Assembly (NCBI GenBank): GCA_024760905.1
Contig: CM045733.1
Location: forward strand, 41,037,001 to 41,101,000
Reading direction: 5' to 3'
Source of the DNA: Plotosus lineatus
Lineage: Eukaryota > Chordata > Actinopteri > Siluriformes > Plotosidae
DNA: 64,000 bases
Translations under genes and position numbers: made by a program
The notes under the pieces: model-generated
The model's database searches: none
What the model saw: the letters and a program-made list of their open reading frames with translations, nothing else
Told to the model about the DNA's origin: nothing
In this document: positions 10,542 to 21,896 of the stretch, in pieces
How positions within the stretch are numbered: the stretch's first letter is position 1
Layout of the letters: every line of letters begins with the position of its first letter

Positions 10542-10791
10542 TATCTCACATAATATTTCTTAGATCTGATGGGATTCTTATAAAGCGAGATGATTGCCTA
10601 ATCCTCCCATAGATTTATTGTACTGCTTCACCATATCAGGACAATCAACTGCAACTATCTTTTTTGTTTTAGAATCGAGACGATATCCTGTAGTAACGGG
10701 GTCGACTTTTGCGAACGTAGATAATAACATGTTCACGACTCTATTGTTGAACCATTTTACATATGTATACTGTGTCTGAGTTCACTCAGCT

Positions 10792-11343
10792 TCAATTGCA
10801 CCTCGTCCTTTTTTCTTTATTGCCTTTTGACATTTCATATCCTTTAATACTCCAGGTAATCTTGATGGTCTGACAGTCTCGCAACAAAATATTCCACGAC
10901 CAAAGAGATAATTTCAGTAGAACAAGGTGGATCAGGACCAAGGAAGGGCACCGTAACTGAAGGATTTTCATTTTGAAGGACTGACCACCGTCGAGTGAGA
11001 TTTCGTCTTGTTGCTCCGCTTGCACTAGAATCATCTGCAGTTGGTATCAGGGTGTGTTCATCTATGACAACGGCCGAATCTCCAATGAGTCGAAGCTCAA
11101 TGACATCATTTGAAGGATCTCTTCATCTAGATCTATTTCCTTTTCCATATTCACATCATCAGGGATGAAGTTGGGATCAGCCAGCTTGTCATCATAATCC
11201 ATTTCTGTCTCAGATTCGTCACTATTGTCACAAGTGGCCAGTTCAGCAGTGTCGACACTGATGTTTTTCCTGCCATAAAAAGCTCTGGGGGCGATTGATA
11301 TACCTGTGATGAAATTGAATAATGAGAGACATTCACCAGTCAA
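10792..11343 (-). pseudogene. piggyBac transposase acidic N-terminal piece
   Basis: The segment from 11343 encodes an acidic region (DNSDESETEMDYDDKLADPN), common at piggyBac transposase N-termini, followed by a frame change into sequence at 11034-10792. The DDD catalytic core expected between this and the C-terminal piece is missing. The element would need a transposase supplied in trans. Confidence 0.65.
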
Positions 11344-12009
11344 ATTGACTCAGTGATTATGTTTTCTAAATGACGAAATTGGGTCAGACTTTACCTCATG
11401 ATGACTCACTTTGAATCGATAAATAATACAAAGATATTCCTCACAGAAAACAATAATGTTTATAATCGATGCTTGTATTGAGTTTCCATAAAAATTATAA
11501 GCATATTGGTATAAAAACACTATTTTATGCAGGAATTCTACTATTTGTAAACTATGCTTTAAGTAATCACTGTTGACAGCCAAGCTTGTTCATACACCTG
11601 ATGTGACGAAAATGTCACTCATATAAAATGTGGGTTTTTTTAGTAAAATGAACTCAATAAACTATTTCTACCTGATAAAATTGCAAAACTAACATTATTC
11701 TTCAATGATGACTTTTTTATGTGAATGAATCTCACCTGGTATTTGATCCATTGTGCTTTTAGTACTGACAATTTGAACGATGACTCATGGACGTCACCCA
11801 CTCACGATGTTTCGAGGCTAACCTAATGCATTCATCAGTCGTTTCCCAGATGCCCGTAGTGATATGAATTAAATTTTTAGGCTCTTAATTATTGTATGAC
11901 GAATTCGTCACCATTGGGCACAAAGGGTTAATATATGTATTTATTTCTTCTCTTCTTCATTTTCTCCAAGTTTGTCACATGATTTGTTTTTTTTTAGAGA
12001 GGATTAGTC

Positions 12010-12014
12010 TCTTG

Positions 12015-12069
<55 letters not shown>
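12010..12069. repeat. (CT)n(CA)n microsatellite
   Basis: A CT run passes directly into a CA run just right of the piggyBac element. Confidence 0.9.
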
Positions 12070-12239
12070 TAATAATGAACAAAGACTTCAGGAGAACAGG
12101 TACAGTTTGTGCCTGTGAGTTATCCAAACACGCTAAACCACTTTGCAGTGCTAAATGCCTGAATTACATTCCTCCTTTACTCACCACACACACCCATATA
12201 CCTTAGTTTATTTATTTTTAAAAAATCATATTACATAAC

Positions 12240-12360
12240 TGGGGGCAGCGGTGTTTCAGTGCTGGATTACTGATCCGAAGGTCAGGGATTCAAGCCCCAC
12301 TGTCACCCGGTTGTCACCGGTGCCGACCTCTCCGCAACCCTAAGTGGGACTAAGTGGTTC
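12240..12360 (+). mobile_element. tRNA-derived SINE head
   Basis: The sequence has a tRNA-like A box (GGCAGCGGTGTTTCAGTGCT) and B box (GGATTCAAGCCCC) at normal spacing but no cloverleaf 3' arm. It belongs to a different SINE subfamily from those at 24738 and 25373. The tail is truncated or too diverged to define. Confidence 0.6.
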
Positions 12361-12559
12361 ACAAAATTAATCTTACATATCTGATCTCAAATTGTGGGTA
12401 CGATCTGGATCTGGTACCAGGAAGTTTTGAAAGGATTTTTAAACACTGCTAGAGAGAGAAATATTACTGGATTGAAAAGATTACAGATTGCACTACCTTA
12501 TTGGAGTGTATCTGTAGTGTTGTGTATTAGTCATGTTAAATAAATTTTATTTCAAGATT

Positions 12560-13105
12560 TCAGGAATTGTGAGGTTCTCTTTGGGAGTAACGAGGATGGA
12601 TAGGATGAGGAATGAGCACATCAGAGGGACATCACTTGTAAGACGTTTTGGAGACAAAGTCAGAGAAGCTACATTGAGATTGGTTTAGAAACAGTGGCAC
12701 TGAGGAAAAGACAGGAGGCAGAACTGGAGGTAGCAGAGATGAAAATGTTGAGGCTCTCTTTGGGAGGATGTATAGGATCAGGAATGAGTACATCAGAGGG
12801 ACAGCACATGTAAGAGATTTTGGAGACAAAGTCAGAGAACCTAGATTGAGATGGTTTGGACATGTACAGAGGAGGGATAGTGAGTATATTGGTAGTAGGA
12901 TACTGAGGTTGGAACTACCAGGCAGAAGGCCTAGAGGAAGACCAAAGAAACAATTCATGGATGTGGTGAAGGAGGACATGAAGGCAGTTGGTGTAAGAGA
13001 AGAAGATGCAGAGGATAGGGTGAGATGGAGGAAGATGATTCGCTGTGGCGACCCCTGAAGGGAACAGCCGAAACGAAAAGAAGAAGAAGAAGAAGAAGAA
13101 GAAGG
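12560..13105 (+). mobile_element. RTE LINE 3' fragments, partly tandem
   Basis: The segment 12567-12686 matches the C-terminal region of the RTE ORF. At about 12686 the sequence jumps back to an earlier point (TTTAGAAACAGTGGC) and reads on through WFGHVQRRDSEYIGSRI to the LINE 3' end (GCTGTGGCGACCCCTGAAGG) and a (GAA)n tail at 13078-13103. This is either one LINE inserted into another or a local duplication. The longest frame, 12768-13058, is a fragment of the C-terminal domain only. Confidence 0.85.
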
Positions 13106-13746
13106 AATCATTTTAATTTAAAACTTGCATTAACCTTACACCTCAAATCTTTGAAACATGAATAGAAAGATACATGTATAAATATAGACGAATAAATAGA
13201 TCAACAGATAAACAGAATTATTAAGAAGTATTAAGAATAAACAGCTTATTTTCTGCTCATTTAAAAGAAAGGCATTAATCAGAATATTTTCTTGTACAAT
13301 TAAGCACAATCTTAGTAATTTCTATACAAATACAAATACATTAGTTAGGAGTATGGCTTTGCTAATGGAAAACTTTTTGTAAGTTTAGGTGTCCGAGAAA
13401 AAACACCCTCCAAATCTAACATTTTGGGATTTATGATTTTGTACATGCAAACAGAATACTTCTATCAGGCTGTTCCACTTTCATATGTCCCAAAATTATG
13501 CACTTTCCAAAATATTTGTGCAGTTGGACACCATGAAACACAAATATTTGAGCAGCAATTAACTTATGAAGCTTACTATTTCTAATATAAACAAAATTAG
13601 GCCATTAAACCTGTGTATCATCTTGAAGGATGGCTTAGACAATCTAATGACAGAATTTGAAACTATTGTTTAACTTAACTAGAAAATTTAGACAAGGTGT
13701 CCCAATTTGTGATTCAATGAGCAAATTAATCCACTTAATAACAAAT
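13106..13746. other. Intron 1 stretch, no gene seen
   Basis: This is AT-rich non-coding sequence between the RTE fragment tail and the left end of Harbinger-like copy B. Confidence 0.45.
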
Positions 13747-13983
13747 TAATACCCCATTTCACTGGAGCGCGGAATGCAATGATTGTGGCGGAAAGGCGTG
13801 GAACGCACTCTACGGAGGAGCTTTGGGATTTTTTTTACATAGAAAATGGGTCAAAAACCTATGGAAAATTGTACCTTTGGAACACCTTCTGAACGTTCAC
13901 GGAATGTGCAGAAAAGACACGGAAAGACCACGGTACAAGGTCAGAATACATACGTAAAAGTGTTAGGATTACCCTCGGAACCA

Positions 13984-16900
13984 ATGCAGCTGTGAGGGGG
14001 GGCACAAACCAGTGTTTCTCCCTCACGCCGGTCCCAAGCCCGGATAAATGCAGAGCAATGGAAAGGCATCCGGCGTAAAACAAATGCCAAATAAACTATG
14101 TGAATCACAAGAAAGAATGACATACTGGATCCGTCGAGGCCCGGGTTAACAACGACCGCCATCAGTGCCGTCAAGCAACAGGGTGCTGATGGAAATTGGA
14201 CTACTGTTGGTCGAAGACGTCGAAGAAGGAGAGGCGGAAGGCGTGTCCGTTGCCAGAGAGAGAAGAGGAAAGGCATGAGTCTAAGACTGAAAGTAGGGAC
14301 TTTGAACGTTGGAACTATGGCAGGAAAAGGTAGAGAGCTGGCTGACATGATGCAGAGGAGGAAGGTGGACATACTGTGTGTTCAGGAGACCAGGTGGAAA
14401 GGTAACAAGGCTAGAAGCATAGGAGCAGGGTTTAAGCTCTTTTATCATGGTGTGGATGGGAAGAGAAATGGAGTCGAAGTCATCTTGAAGGAGGAGTTTG
14501 TCAGGAATGTTCTAGAAGTGAAAAGAGTGTCAGACAGAGTGATGAGTCTCAAGTTAGAAATTGAAGGTGTGATGGTCAATGTTGTTAGTGCTTATGCCCC
14601 ACAGACAGGATGTGAGCGAGAAGAGAAGGAGAGATTCTGGAGTGAGTTAGATGAAGTGATGCAGAGTACCCCCAGAGGTGAAAGAGTGGTCATTGGGGCA
14701 GACTTCAATGGACATGTTGGTGCAGGAAACAGAGGGGACGAGGAAGTGATGGGGGGGTTTGGTATCCAGGACAGGAACGCAGAAAGACAGATGTTGGTAG
14801 ATTTTGCAAAAAGGATGGAAATCGCTGTGGTGAATACTTTCTTCCAGAAGAGAGCGGAGCATAGGGTGACTTATAAAAGTGGAGGTAGGAGCACACAGGT
14901 AGACTACATCTTGTGCCGGCGATGTAATTTAAAGAAAGTCAGTGACTGCAAAGTAGTAGAGGGTGAGAGTGTTGCCAAACAGCATAGGATGGTGGTGTGC
15001 AGGATGATGCTGATGGTGAGGAAGGTGAAGAAGGCAAAGGCAGAGCAGAAGACAAAGTGGTGGAAGTTGAAAAAGGAAGAGTGTCGGGTTGTCTTCAAGG
15101 AGGAGTTCAAACAGGCTTTGGGTGGTCAGGAAGTGCTTCCAGATGACTGGACAACTACAGCTAATGTGATCAGGGAGACAGGTAGGAGAATACTTGGTGT
15201 GGCATCTGGAAGGAAAGTAGATAAGGAGACTTGGTGGTGGAATGAGGAAGTGCAAGAGTGTGTACAAAGGAAGAGGTTAGCTAAGAAGAAGTGGGACATT
15301 GAGAAAACCGAAGAGAGTAAACAGGAGTACAGGGAGACACAGCGTAAGGCAAAGGTAGCAGTGTCAAAGGCCAAAAAGAGCACGTTTGATGACTTGTATG
15401 CTCGGTTGGAAAGTAAAGAGGGAGAAAATGATTTCTACAGGTTGGCACAGCAGAGAAATAGAGATGGGAAGGACGTGCAGCAAGTTAGATTGATAAAGGA
15501 CAGAGAGGGAAATGTATTGACTGATGACAGAAGTGTGCTGGGAAGATGGAAAGAGTACTTTGAAGAGCTGATGAATGAGGAAAATGAGAGAGAAAAAAGA
15601 GTAGAAGAGGTGACTAGCAAAGATTAGTAAGGGTGAAGTGAGGAGGGCATTGAAGAGGATAAAGAATGGAAAGGCAGTTGGTCCTGATGACATACCGGTG
15701 GAGGTATGGAAGTGTCTAGGAGAGGTAGCAGTAGATTTTCTGACAAGAACATTTAACAAGGTCTTAGAGAGTGAGAGGATGCCAGAGGAATGGAGAAGTG
15801 TGCTGGTGCCCATTTTTAAGAACAAGGGAGACGTGCAGAGTTGTGGCAACTACAGAGGGATAAAGTTGATGAGCCATACGATAAAGTTATGGGAAAGAAT
15901 AGTGGAAGCTAGACTAAGGGCAGAGGTCAGCATTTGTGAACAACAGTTTGGTTTCATGCCAAGAAAGAGCACCACAGATGCAGTGTTTGCCTTGAGGATG
16001 TTAATGGAGAAGTACAGAGAAGGTCAGAGGGAGCTGCATTGTGCCTTTGTGGATCTGGAGAAAGCATATGACAGGGTGCCGAGAGAAGAACTGTGGTATT
16101 GCATGAGGAAGTCTGGAGTGGCAGAGAAGTATGTTAGAGTGGTGCAGGACATGTATGAGAGATGTAAGACAGTGGTGAGGTGTGCTGTCGGTGTGACACA
16201 AGAGTTCAAGGTGGAGGTGGGACTGCATCAAGGGTCAGCTCTCAGCCCCTTCTTATTTGCTATGGTGATGGACAGGCTGACAGACGAGGTTAGACAAGAT
16301 TCCCCATGGAGTATGATGTTTGCAGATGACATTGTGATCTGTAGTGAGAGTAGAGAACAAGTGCAAGAAAATCTAGAGAGGTGGAGGTATGCCCTGGAAA
16401 GGAGGGGAATGAAGATTAGCCTCAGTAAGACTGAATACATGTGCATGAATGACAAGGACCCAAGAGGAACGGTGAGATTACAGGGAGCAGAGATAAGAAA
16501 GGTGGAGGATTTTAAGTACTTAGGCTCAACAATCCAGAGCAATGGAGAGTGTGGAAAAGAGGTCAAGAAGCGTGTGCAGGCAGGTTGGAATGGTTGGAGA
16601 AAAGTGTCCGGTGTGATGTGTGATAGGAGGGTATCGGCAAGAATGAAAGGAAAAGTGTACAAGACGGTGTTGAGGCCAACGATGTTGTATGGGTTAGAAA
16701 CAGTGGCCCTGGGGAAAAGACAGGAGGCAGAGCTGGAGGTAGCAGAGATGAAAATGTTGAGGTTCTCTTTGGGAGTAACGAGGATGGATAGGATTAGGAA
16801 TGAGCACATCAGAGGGACTGCACATGTAAGACGTTTTGGAGACAAAGTCAGAGAGGCTAGATTGAGATGGTTTGGACATGTACAGAGGAGGGATAGTGAG

Positions 16901-17105
16901 TATATTGGTGATAGGATGCTGAGGCTGGAACTACCAGGCAAAAGGCCTAGAGGAAGACCAAAGAGACGATTCATGGATGTGGTGAAGGAGGACATGAAGG
17001 TCGTTGGTGTAAGAGAACAAGATGCAAAGGATAGGGTGAGATGGAGGCAGATGATTCGCTGTGGCGACCCCTGAAGGGAAAAGACGAAAGGAAAAGAATA
17101 AGAAG
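13984..17105 (+). mobile_element. Full-length RTE-clade LINE (copy 1)
   Basis: This is a 3.1 kb element from the ATGCAGC-type 5' end to a GAAAAGAATAAGAAG tail. It is flanked by the duplication ACCCTCGGAACCA at 13971-13983 and 17106-17118. It lies inside the left arm of Harbinger-like copy B, and the two halves of that arm rejoin exactly when the LINE is removed. Its 3' end (GCTGTGGCGACCCCTGAAGG) is the Expander-like fish RTE type as I recall it; the name is not certain. Confidence 0.92.
14275..17074 (+). pseudogene. RTE endonuclease-reverse transcriptase ORF (copy 1), one main break
   Basis: The AP-type endonuclease (VGTLNVGTM, CVQETRWKG, NVVSAYAPQ, IGADFNGHVG, STQVDYILCRR) lies at 14275-15100. 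The reverse transcriptase (FVDLEKAYDRVPREELW, GLHQGSALSPFLFAMVMDRL, MMFADDIVICSES) is at about 15640-16700. The C-terminal domain ends in LRWFGHVQRRDSEYIG and GRPKRRFMDVV. A deletion of about 17 bp near 15613, against the other copies, shifts the frame between 15627 and 15638. Without it the protein would be about 1000 residues, the usual RTE size. Confidence 0.9.
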
Positions 17106-17366
17106 ACCCTCGGAACCAGTGCAGATTGCAAAGGAAGACCTTCGGATAATTCACGTAACAGTCACGGAAGCCAAGGAACAGTCGAGGAACGTCTATGGCA
17201 CCACTCCATTTTAGAAGGAAGAGCTACGGAATGATTGCAGAAAAAGCGAAATGTTCACGTTCAACCCGAAATGACTAAGGAATGACTGAGGAATACCCGG
17301 CGTAACCACGTTTCAACAAGGAAAATTTGGCAAAGATCAAAGGATTTGCTTCTGATTTTGCCTATA

Positions 17367-18384
17367 CAGGTCCTTCTAAAAAAATTAGCATATTGTGATG
17401 AAGTTCATTATTTTCTGTAATGTACTAATAAACATTAGACTTTCATATATTTTAGATTCATTACACACCAACTGAAATATTTCAGGTCTTTTATTGTTTT
17501 AATATTGATGATTTTTGCAAAAAAAGTAAAGAAAATCCAAAAATCCCTATATAAAAAAATAGCATATTTCATCTGACCAATAAAAAAGAACTTTTAATAC
17601 AAAAAAGTCAACCTTCAAATAATTATGTTCAGTTATGCACGCAATATTGGTCGGGAATCCTTTTGCAGAAATGACTGCTTCAATGCAGCGTGGCATGGAG
17701 GCAATCAGCCTGTGGCACTGCTGAGGTGTTATGGAGGCCCAGGATGCTTCGATAGCGGCCTTAAGCTCATCCACAGTGTTGGGTCTGGTGTGTCTCAACT
17801 TTCTCTTCACACTATCCCACAGATTCTCTATGGGATGTTTCTACTCCAGACTCAGTCCAATGCTTCCACAGGTTCCCCAAGGTCTGGAATCGGCTCTTCT
17901 TTCACTTTTTCCTTCCCACAGACGTCCCACTGAGGTGCCTTGATACAGCACTCTGGGAACAGCCTATTCGCGCAGAGATTTCTTTCTGTGTCTTCCCCTC
18001 TTGCTTGAGGGTGTCAATGATGGCCTTCTGGACAGCAGTCAGATCGGCAGTCTTACCCATGATTGCGGTTTTGAGTAATGAACCAGGCTGGGAGTTTTTA
18101 AAAGCCTCAGGAATCTTTTGCAGGTGTTTAGAGTTAATTGGTTGATTCAGATGATTAGGTTAATAGCTCGTTTAGAGTACCTTTTCATGCTAATTTTTTG
18201 AGATAGGAATTTTGGGTTTTCATGAGCTGTATGCCAAAATCATCAGTATTAAAACAATAAAAGACCTGAAATATTTCAGTTGGTGTGCAATGAATCTAAA
18301 AAATATGAAAGTTTAATTTTTATCAGTACATTACAGAAAACAATGAACTTTATCACAATATGCTAATTTTTTGAGAAGGACCTG
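17367..18384 (-). mobile_element. Tc1-like transposon deletion derivative
   Basis: Long inverted repeats of about 200 bp begin CAGGTCCTTCT at the left and, inverted, at the right. TA flanks both sides (17365-17366 and 18385-18386). The copy A and copy C siblings of the host element are uninterrupted at this point (around 3735 and 30685), which confirms the insertion. Inside are only the N-terminus and the C-terminus of a Tc1-type transposase. Confidence 0.92.
17595..18060 (-). pseudogene. Tc1-like transposase, N- and C-terminal parts fused by deletion
   Basis: From ATG 18060 the frame reads MGKTADLTAVQKAIIDTLKQ and EGKTQKEISARIG, the N-terminal helix-turn-helix. After a large deletion, the C-terminus follows in another frame as IENLWDSVKRKLRHTRPNTV, DELKAAIEASWASITPQQC and ending near CITEHNYLKV. 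The catalytic DDE region is almost entirely lost. Confidence 0.85.
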
Positions 18385-18424
18385 TAAATACGTGGATTCG
18401 ACCAAGGAAGCTCATTCTCTCATT

Positions 18425-18715
18425 CATACATGTTTATAATTTATAATATGTTTATAATGTACAATAAATTAAAAAATTCAATTATGTTTGTAATTTACAA
18501 TATGTTTATAATTTACAATATGTTTATAATACACTAAATGTTTATACTGTAATTTACAAGATGCTTATTAAAGTACTATATGTTTATATTTTACAATATG
18601 TTTATAATGCAAAATAAATTTAAAATTCAACATATGTTTGTAATTTACCATATGTTTAGAATGTGCAATATGTTAATAATTTACCATAAATTTAAAATTG
18701 AACATATCTTAATAT
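18425..18715. repeat. AT-rich minisatellite of the Harbinger-like family (copy B)
   Basis: Degenerate units around TTTACAATATGTTTATAAT are the reverse complement of the array at 3463-3690, in the expected inverted position. Confidence 0.75.
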
Positions 18716-19351
18716 GTTTAATATCAAATAATGTCAATACGTTCCGTTTATTTGCACCTCAATAAATCATTCAGACAAAAAAACCATGCACACAAGTCCA
18801 AACCACAGTGATTATAACTTCAAAACTTTATTACATGAACAGGAAAACAGAAAAAAATAAAGTGAATGAACTGGAATAATTTAATATTTATAGTGGAAGT
18901 GACTTCCGTGAGTGTTCCACAAGTCTTCTGTATAATCTGCAACCATTCTGCAAGCCTTCCATGAGTATTCCGTGGGGGTCCATAGATGAATGCAAATGTT
19001 CCGTGGCCGCTTTTCACCATCCAGAAAAGGGGGGAAGGCTCGCAGAACGATCAAGGAATATTGGCGGAATAAAAGGAATGATCAGGGAACATTTGAGGAA
19101 ATGACGGAAAGTTTGTGGAAGAACTGCGAAACCAAAGGAAACACTCTCAGAAGATTTTTCTGTGAATGTGCTTTTGAACATATTCATGAAAGATTTTGGC
19201 CTGCCAGAAGCGGAGGAATAGATTCGGAATCATACGGAAAGACACGGAAGATGACAGTACGACTGAGGAAATGTTGGAGAATGACGACATTTTTGCTTCT
19301 GCAAGTCTGCCGCGCTCCAGTGAAATGGGGTATAAACGAAGTGTTTGTGAA

Positions 19352-19355
<4 letters not shown>

Positions 19356-19412
<57 letters not shown>
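19356..19412. repeat. (TA)n microsatellite
   Basis: An uninterrupted TA run just outside the right end of copy B. Confidence 0.95.
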
Positions 19413-19416
<4 letters not shown>

Positions 19417-19424
19417 CACATACA

Positions 19425-19712
19425 CAGTCGGCCCCCTACTTATGAGACTAATCCTTTCCAGCAACTTTTTCGTAACGCGGGGGTTTCGTAAGTAGGGGCG
19501 CATTTTACATGTAAAACACCTGATTCGTTCCAAGACTCCCAAGACTACCCCATAAACCCTTTAGAAATGATAAAAGTACACCAATTTTGTATGAAATATT
19601 TGTTAAAAGTAAAGGAAAATTATTTAATAAATCATTTAAACATTTTATGAACATATTAAACCATTTTATTAACATATTTATTAAGTCAACCATTATTAAA
19701 CACTTATTAACA
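19425..19712 (-). mobile_element. Mariner-type MITE, one end only
   Basis: It begins CAGTCGGCCCCCTACTTA and shares its interior (CCCAAGACTACCCCATAAA, AAAAGTACACCAATTTTGTA) with the inverted complete copy at 25533-26177. The other end is not recognisable; the sequence passes into CA and CT arrays. Confidence 0.75.
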
Positions 19713-19715
19713 CAG

Positions 19716-19760
<45 letters not shown>

Positions 19761-19815
19761 GCTGTCTCTCTCTTTCTCTATCTATCTCTCTCTCTCACTC
19801 TCTCTTTCACACACA
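19716..19815. repeat. (CA)n and (CT)n microsatellites
   Basis: A CA run at 19716-19758 is followed by interrupted CT sequence. Confidence 0.9.
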
Positions 19816-20104
19816 CAATACAGTACGCATTAAATGTGCATTGTATACACATTAAATGTTTATTGCGGCACTTCGGGCAACGCCCACAAGCAGGATGCCT
19901 AAGCAGTTTAAGAAGTTGAATTCAAAGCGCATTCCCTGTTTGACAGATCAGAACTCCAAACTCAACTTTAGCTTGATTCCTTGAGTGATCGGAGGTCCAG
20001 ATGAGCCGTGTTTTGCTCACATGAGCCACAGTTATTAAACATTTACTGAATTAAACTTAAAAACTAAACTAAAAACAAAGAAGTTAAGTCTCCTTCTGTC
20101 TCAG

Positions 20105-20106
<2 letters not shown>

Positions 20107-20196
<90 letters not shown>

Positions 20197-20242
20197 ACAC
20201 ACACACACACGCATGTGCACACACTCTTGCTCTCTCTTTCTT

Positions 20243-20278
<36 letters not shown>

Positions 20279-20285
20279 ACACACA
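20107..20285. repeat. Compound (CT)n(CA)n microsatellite
   Basis: A long CT run, then CA runs, a short CT segment and another CA run. Histidine/threonine-rich translations across it are artefacts. Confidence 0.93.
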
Positions 20286-20680
20286 AAACTTGGGCCACGC
20301 CCACACGCAACGCACAGCTGATGGAACAATTCTATTTAAATGTTTAAATGGACAAGATGATGATTTAAAGCGGAATTACAGCACCTGTTTGAAAGATCAG
20401 AGGTCCTCATTCATATTAACTTGCTTCCTTGCGAGATCGGAAGTCTTGTACCACGGAGCACTCTGCTCATGCTCTTTCTGCTTCAATATTGTGTCGAAAC
20501 AATCGCCTCCATCATTGTATTTCCGCTTTAAGCTCTCCTTCTGCTTCAATATCGTCCCGATTGTAGAGGGGTTTCAGCAATAACGAAATATAACGCTGCA
20601 TGATCAATCTCAAAACAGCCCTACAGTCAACTCTTCTTCACGCGTCTGACAAAGAGGAAGTATGGGTACAAGAAATATGG
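20286..20680. other. Intron 1 stretch, no gene seen
   Basis: Non-coding sequence with related short segments (GAAAGATCAGAGGTC, CTCTTTCTGCTTCAATAT) that recur around 19945 and 20500, suggesting an internally repetitive decayed element. Confidence 0.4.
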
Positions 20681-20683
20681 GTA

Positions 20684-21282
20684 ACATCAGTGAGAGTAGA
20701 GAACAAGTGCAGAAAAATATAAAGAGGTGGAGATATGCCCTGGAAAGGAGAGGAATGAAGGTTAGCCTCAGTAAGACAGAATACATGTGTGTGAACGACA
20801 AGGACCCAAGAGGAACAGTGAGGTTACAGGAAGCAGAGATAAAGAAGGTGGAGGATTTTAAGTACTTAGACTCAACAATCCAGAGCAATGGAGAGTGTGG
20901 AAAAGAGGTGAATAAGCGTGAGCAGGCAGGTTGGAATGGTTGGAGAAAAGTATTCGGTGTGATGTGTGATCGGAAGGTATCGGCAAGAATGAAAGGAAAA
21001 GTGTAAAGATGGTGATGAGACCAGCGATGTTGTATGGTTTAGGGAAAAGACAGGAGGCAGAGCTGGAGGTAGCAGAGCTAAACATGTTGAGGTTCTCTTT
21101 GGGAGTAACGAGGATGGATAGGATCAGGAATGAGTTCATCACATCAGCACATGTAAGAGGTTTTGAAGACAAAGTCAGAGAGGCTGGATTGAGATGGTTT
21201 GAACATGTACAGAGGAGGGATAGTGAGTATATTAGTAGTAGGATGCTGAGGTTGGAACTACCAGGCTGAAGGCCTAGAGGAA
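20684..21282 (+). mobile_element. RTE LINE C-terminal fragment
   Basis: It starts within the reverse transcriptase just after the FADD region (SESREQVQKNIKRWRYALER) and ends at LRLELPG without reaching the LINE 3' tail. A stop after KGKV and a frame change near 21005 break it. It abuts the hAT remnant at 21283. Confidence 0.88.
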
Positions 21283-21557
21283 GCACTACAGCGCTGTCTG
21301 TTCAATGTCAATCACATCACACTATTCATCACAGGCAATTAAGTATGCTGGAGCTGAATTAATGTCCTTGATTTGCTGTTTGGTGATGTTGCCTGCCATT
21401 TAATGGCCCTTTCCCTCACTGTCTTTGCGGAGAGAGGCATGTCTTTAATTTTCTGTCTTATCTATTTTGTTTTTGAAGTCTGAAAATAGGTGTTCTGATA
21501 TTTTAATGAATGAATCTTTTGTGTAATCACCATCTGTGAGCGATCTTCCATGCTTTA

Positions 21558-21896
21558 TTAATCACTTGGGTTGCAACAAAATGCAGCCGCAGTGGACTTT
21601 GGAGATGCAATCCACATCTTAAATCTATCCTTGCGCTCCTCTAATTTCTCCAGTAGTACTGCAGTCACACTTTTTCTCTCAATCCCAACTGGGTGATCAC
21701 CTGCAAATTTAGCATGCCTTCCCTGGAAATGTTTTTCCAAATGACTCTTTTTGTTATTTGACAGCTTCTCATTACAAAGCAAACAATCCTTCCGCATTGG
21801 CAATGAACGCAAATGATTCGGTCCATTCTTCCTTGAATACTCTGTTCTCATCAACTGTCTTTCTCTTTCTTCCTTTGGGATCCATGGCACACCCAC
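21558..21896 (-). pseudogene. hAT transposase N-terminus with BED-like zinc finger
   Basis: This frame of 112 codons contains MRKDCLLCNEKLSNNKKSHL then EKHFQGRHAKF, a CxxC and H..H arrangement of BED-type fingers in hAT transposases. Its end at NPSD runs into a stop, and the catalytic domain continues in a broken frame to 21283. Confidence 0.75.

Larger units (their letters stand above)
9791..11927 (-). mobile_element. piggyBac-type transposon, internally deleted
   Basis: TTAA lies at both borders (9787-9790 and 11928-11931). The ends are CCCTTTATACCC at the left and, inverted, CCCTTTGTGCCC at the right, typical of piggyBac. A transposase in minus orientation is present only as N-terminal and C-terminal pieces. 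Subterminal palindromes occur near both ends (GTGACTAATTAGTCAC at about 9926 and TGACGAATTCGTCA at about 11898). Confidence 0.9.
13750..19332 (-). mobile_element. PIF/Harbinger-like transposon, copy B (with two nested elements)
   Basis: The ends are inverted repeats beginning TACCCCATTTCACTGGAGCG, identical over at least 23 bp, flanked by TAA at 13747-13749 and 19333-19335. Without the nested RTE LINE (13984-17105) and Tc1 derivative (17367-18384), the core is about 1.4 kb. Relative to copy A it is inverted and lacks the MADF ORF; the deletion joint is near 18895. An AATAAA signal that copy A has lost is kept here on the minus strand at about 18833. The TTCCG/CGGAA arms and the AT-rich minisatellite are both present. 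Confidence 0.8.

Noticed and set aside
13750..13751. TA (2-bp) duplications for the Harbinger-like family
   Set aside because: Counting TA as part of the terminus gives 3-bp TAA or TTA on both sides of all three copies, which fits better.
16228..17154. Long antisense frames over the RTE LINEs (also 40257-41222, 51744-52628, 53239-53970)
   Set aside because: They are serine/leucine-rich mirror frames of the LINE coding strand and appear in every copy at the same place.
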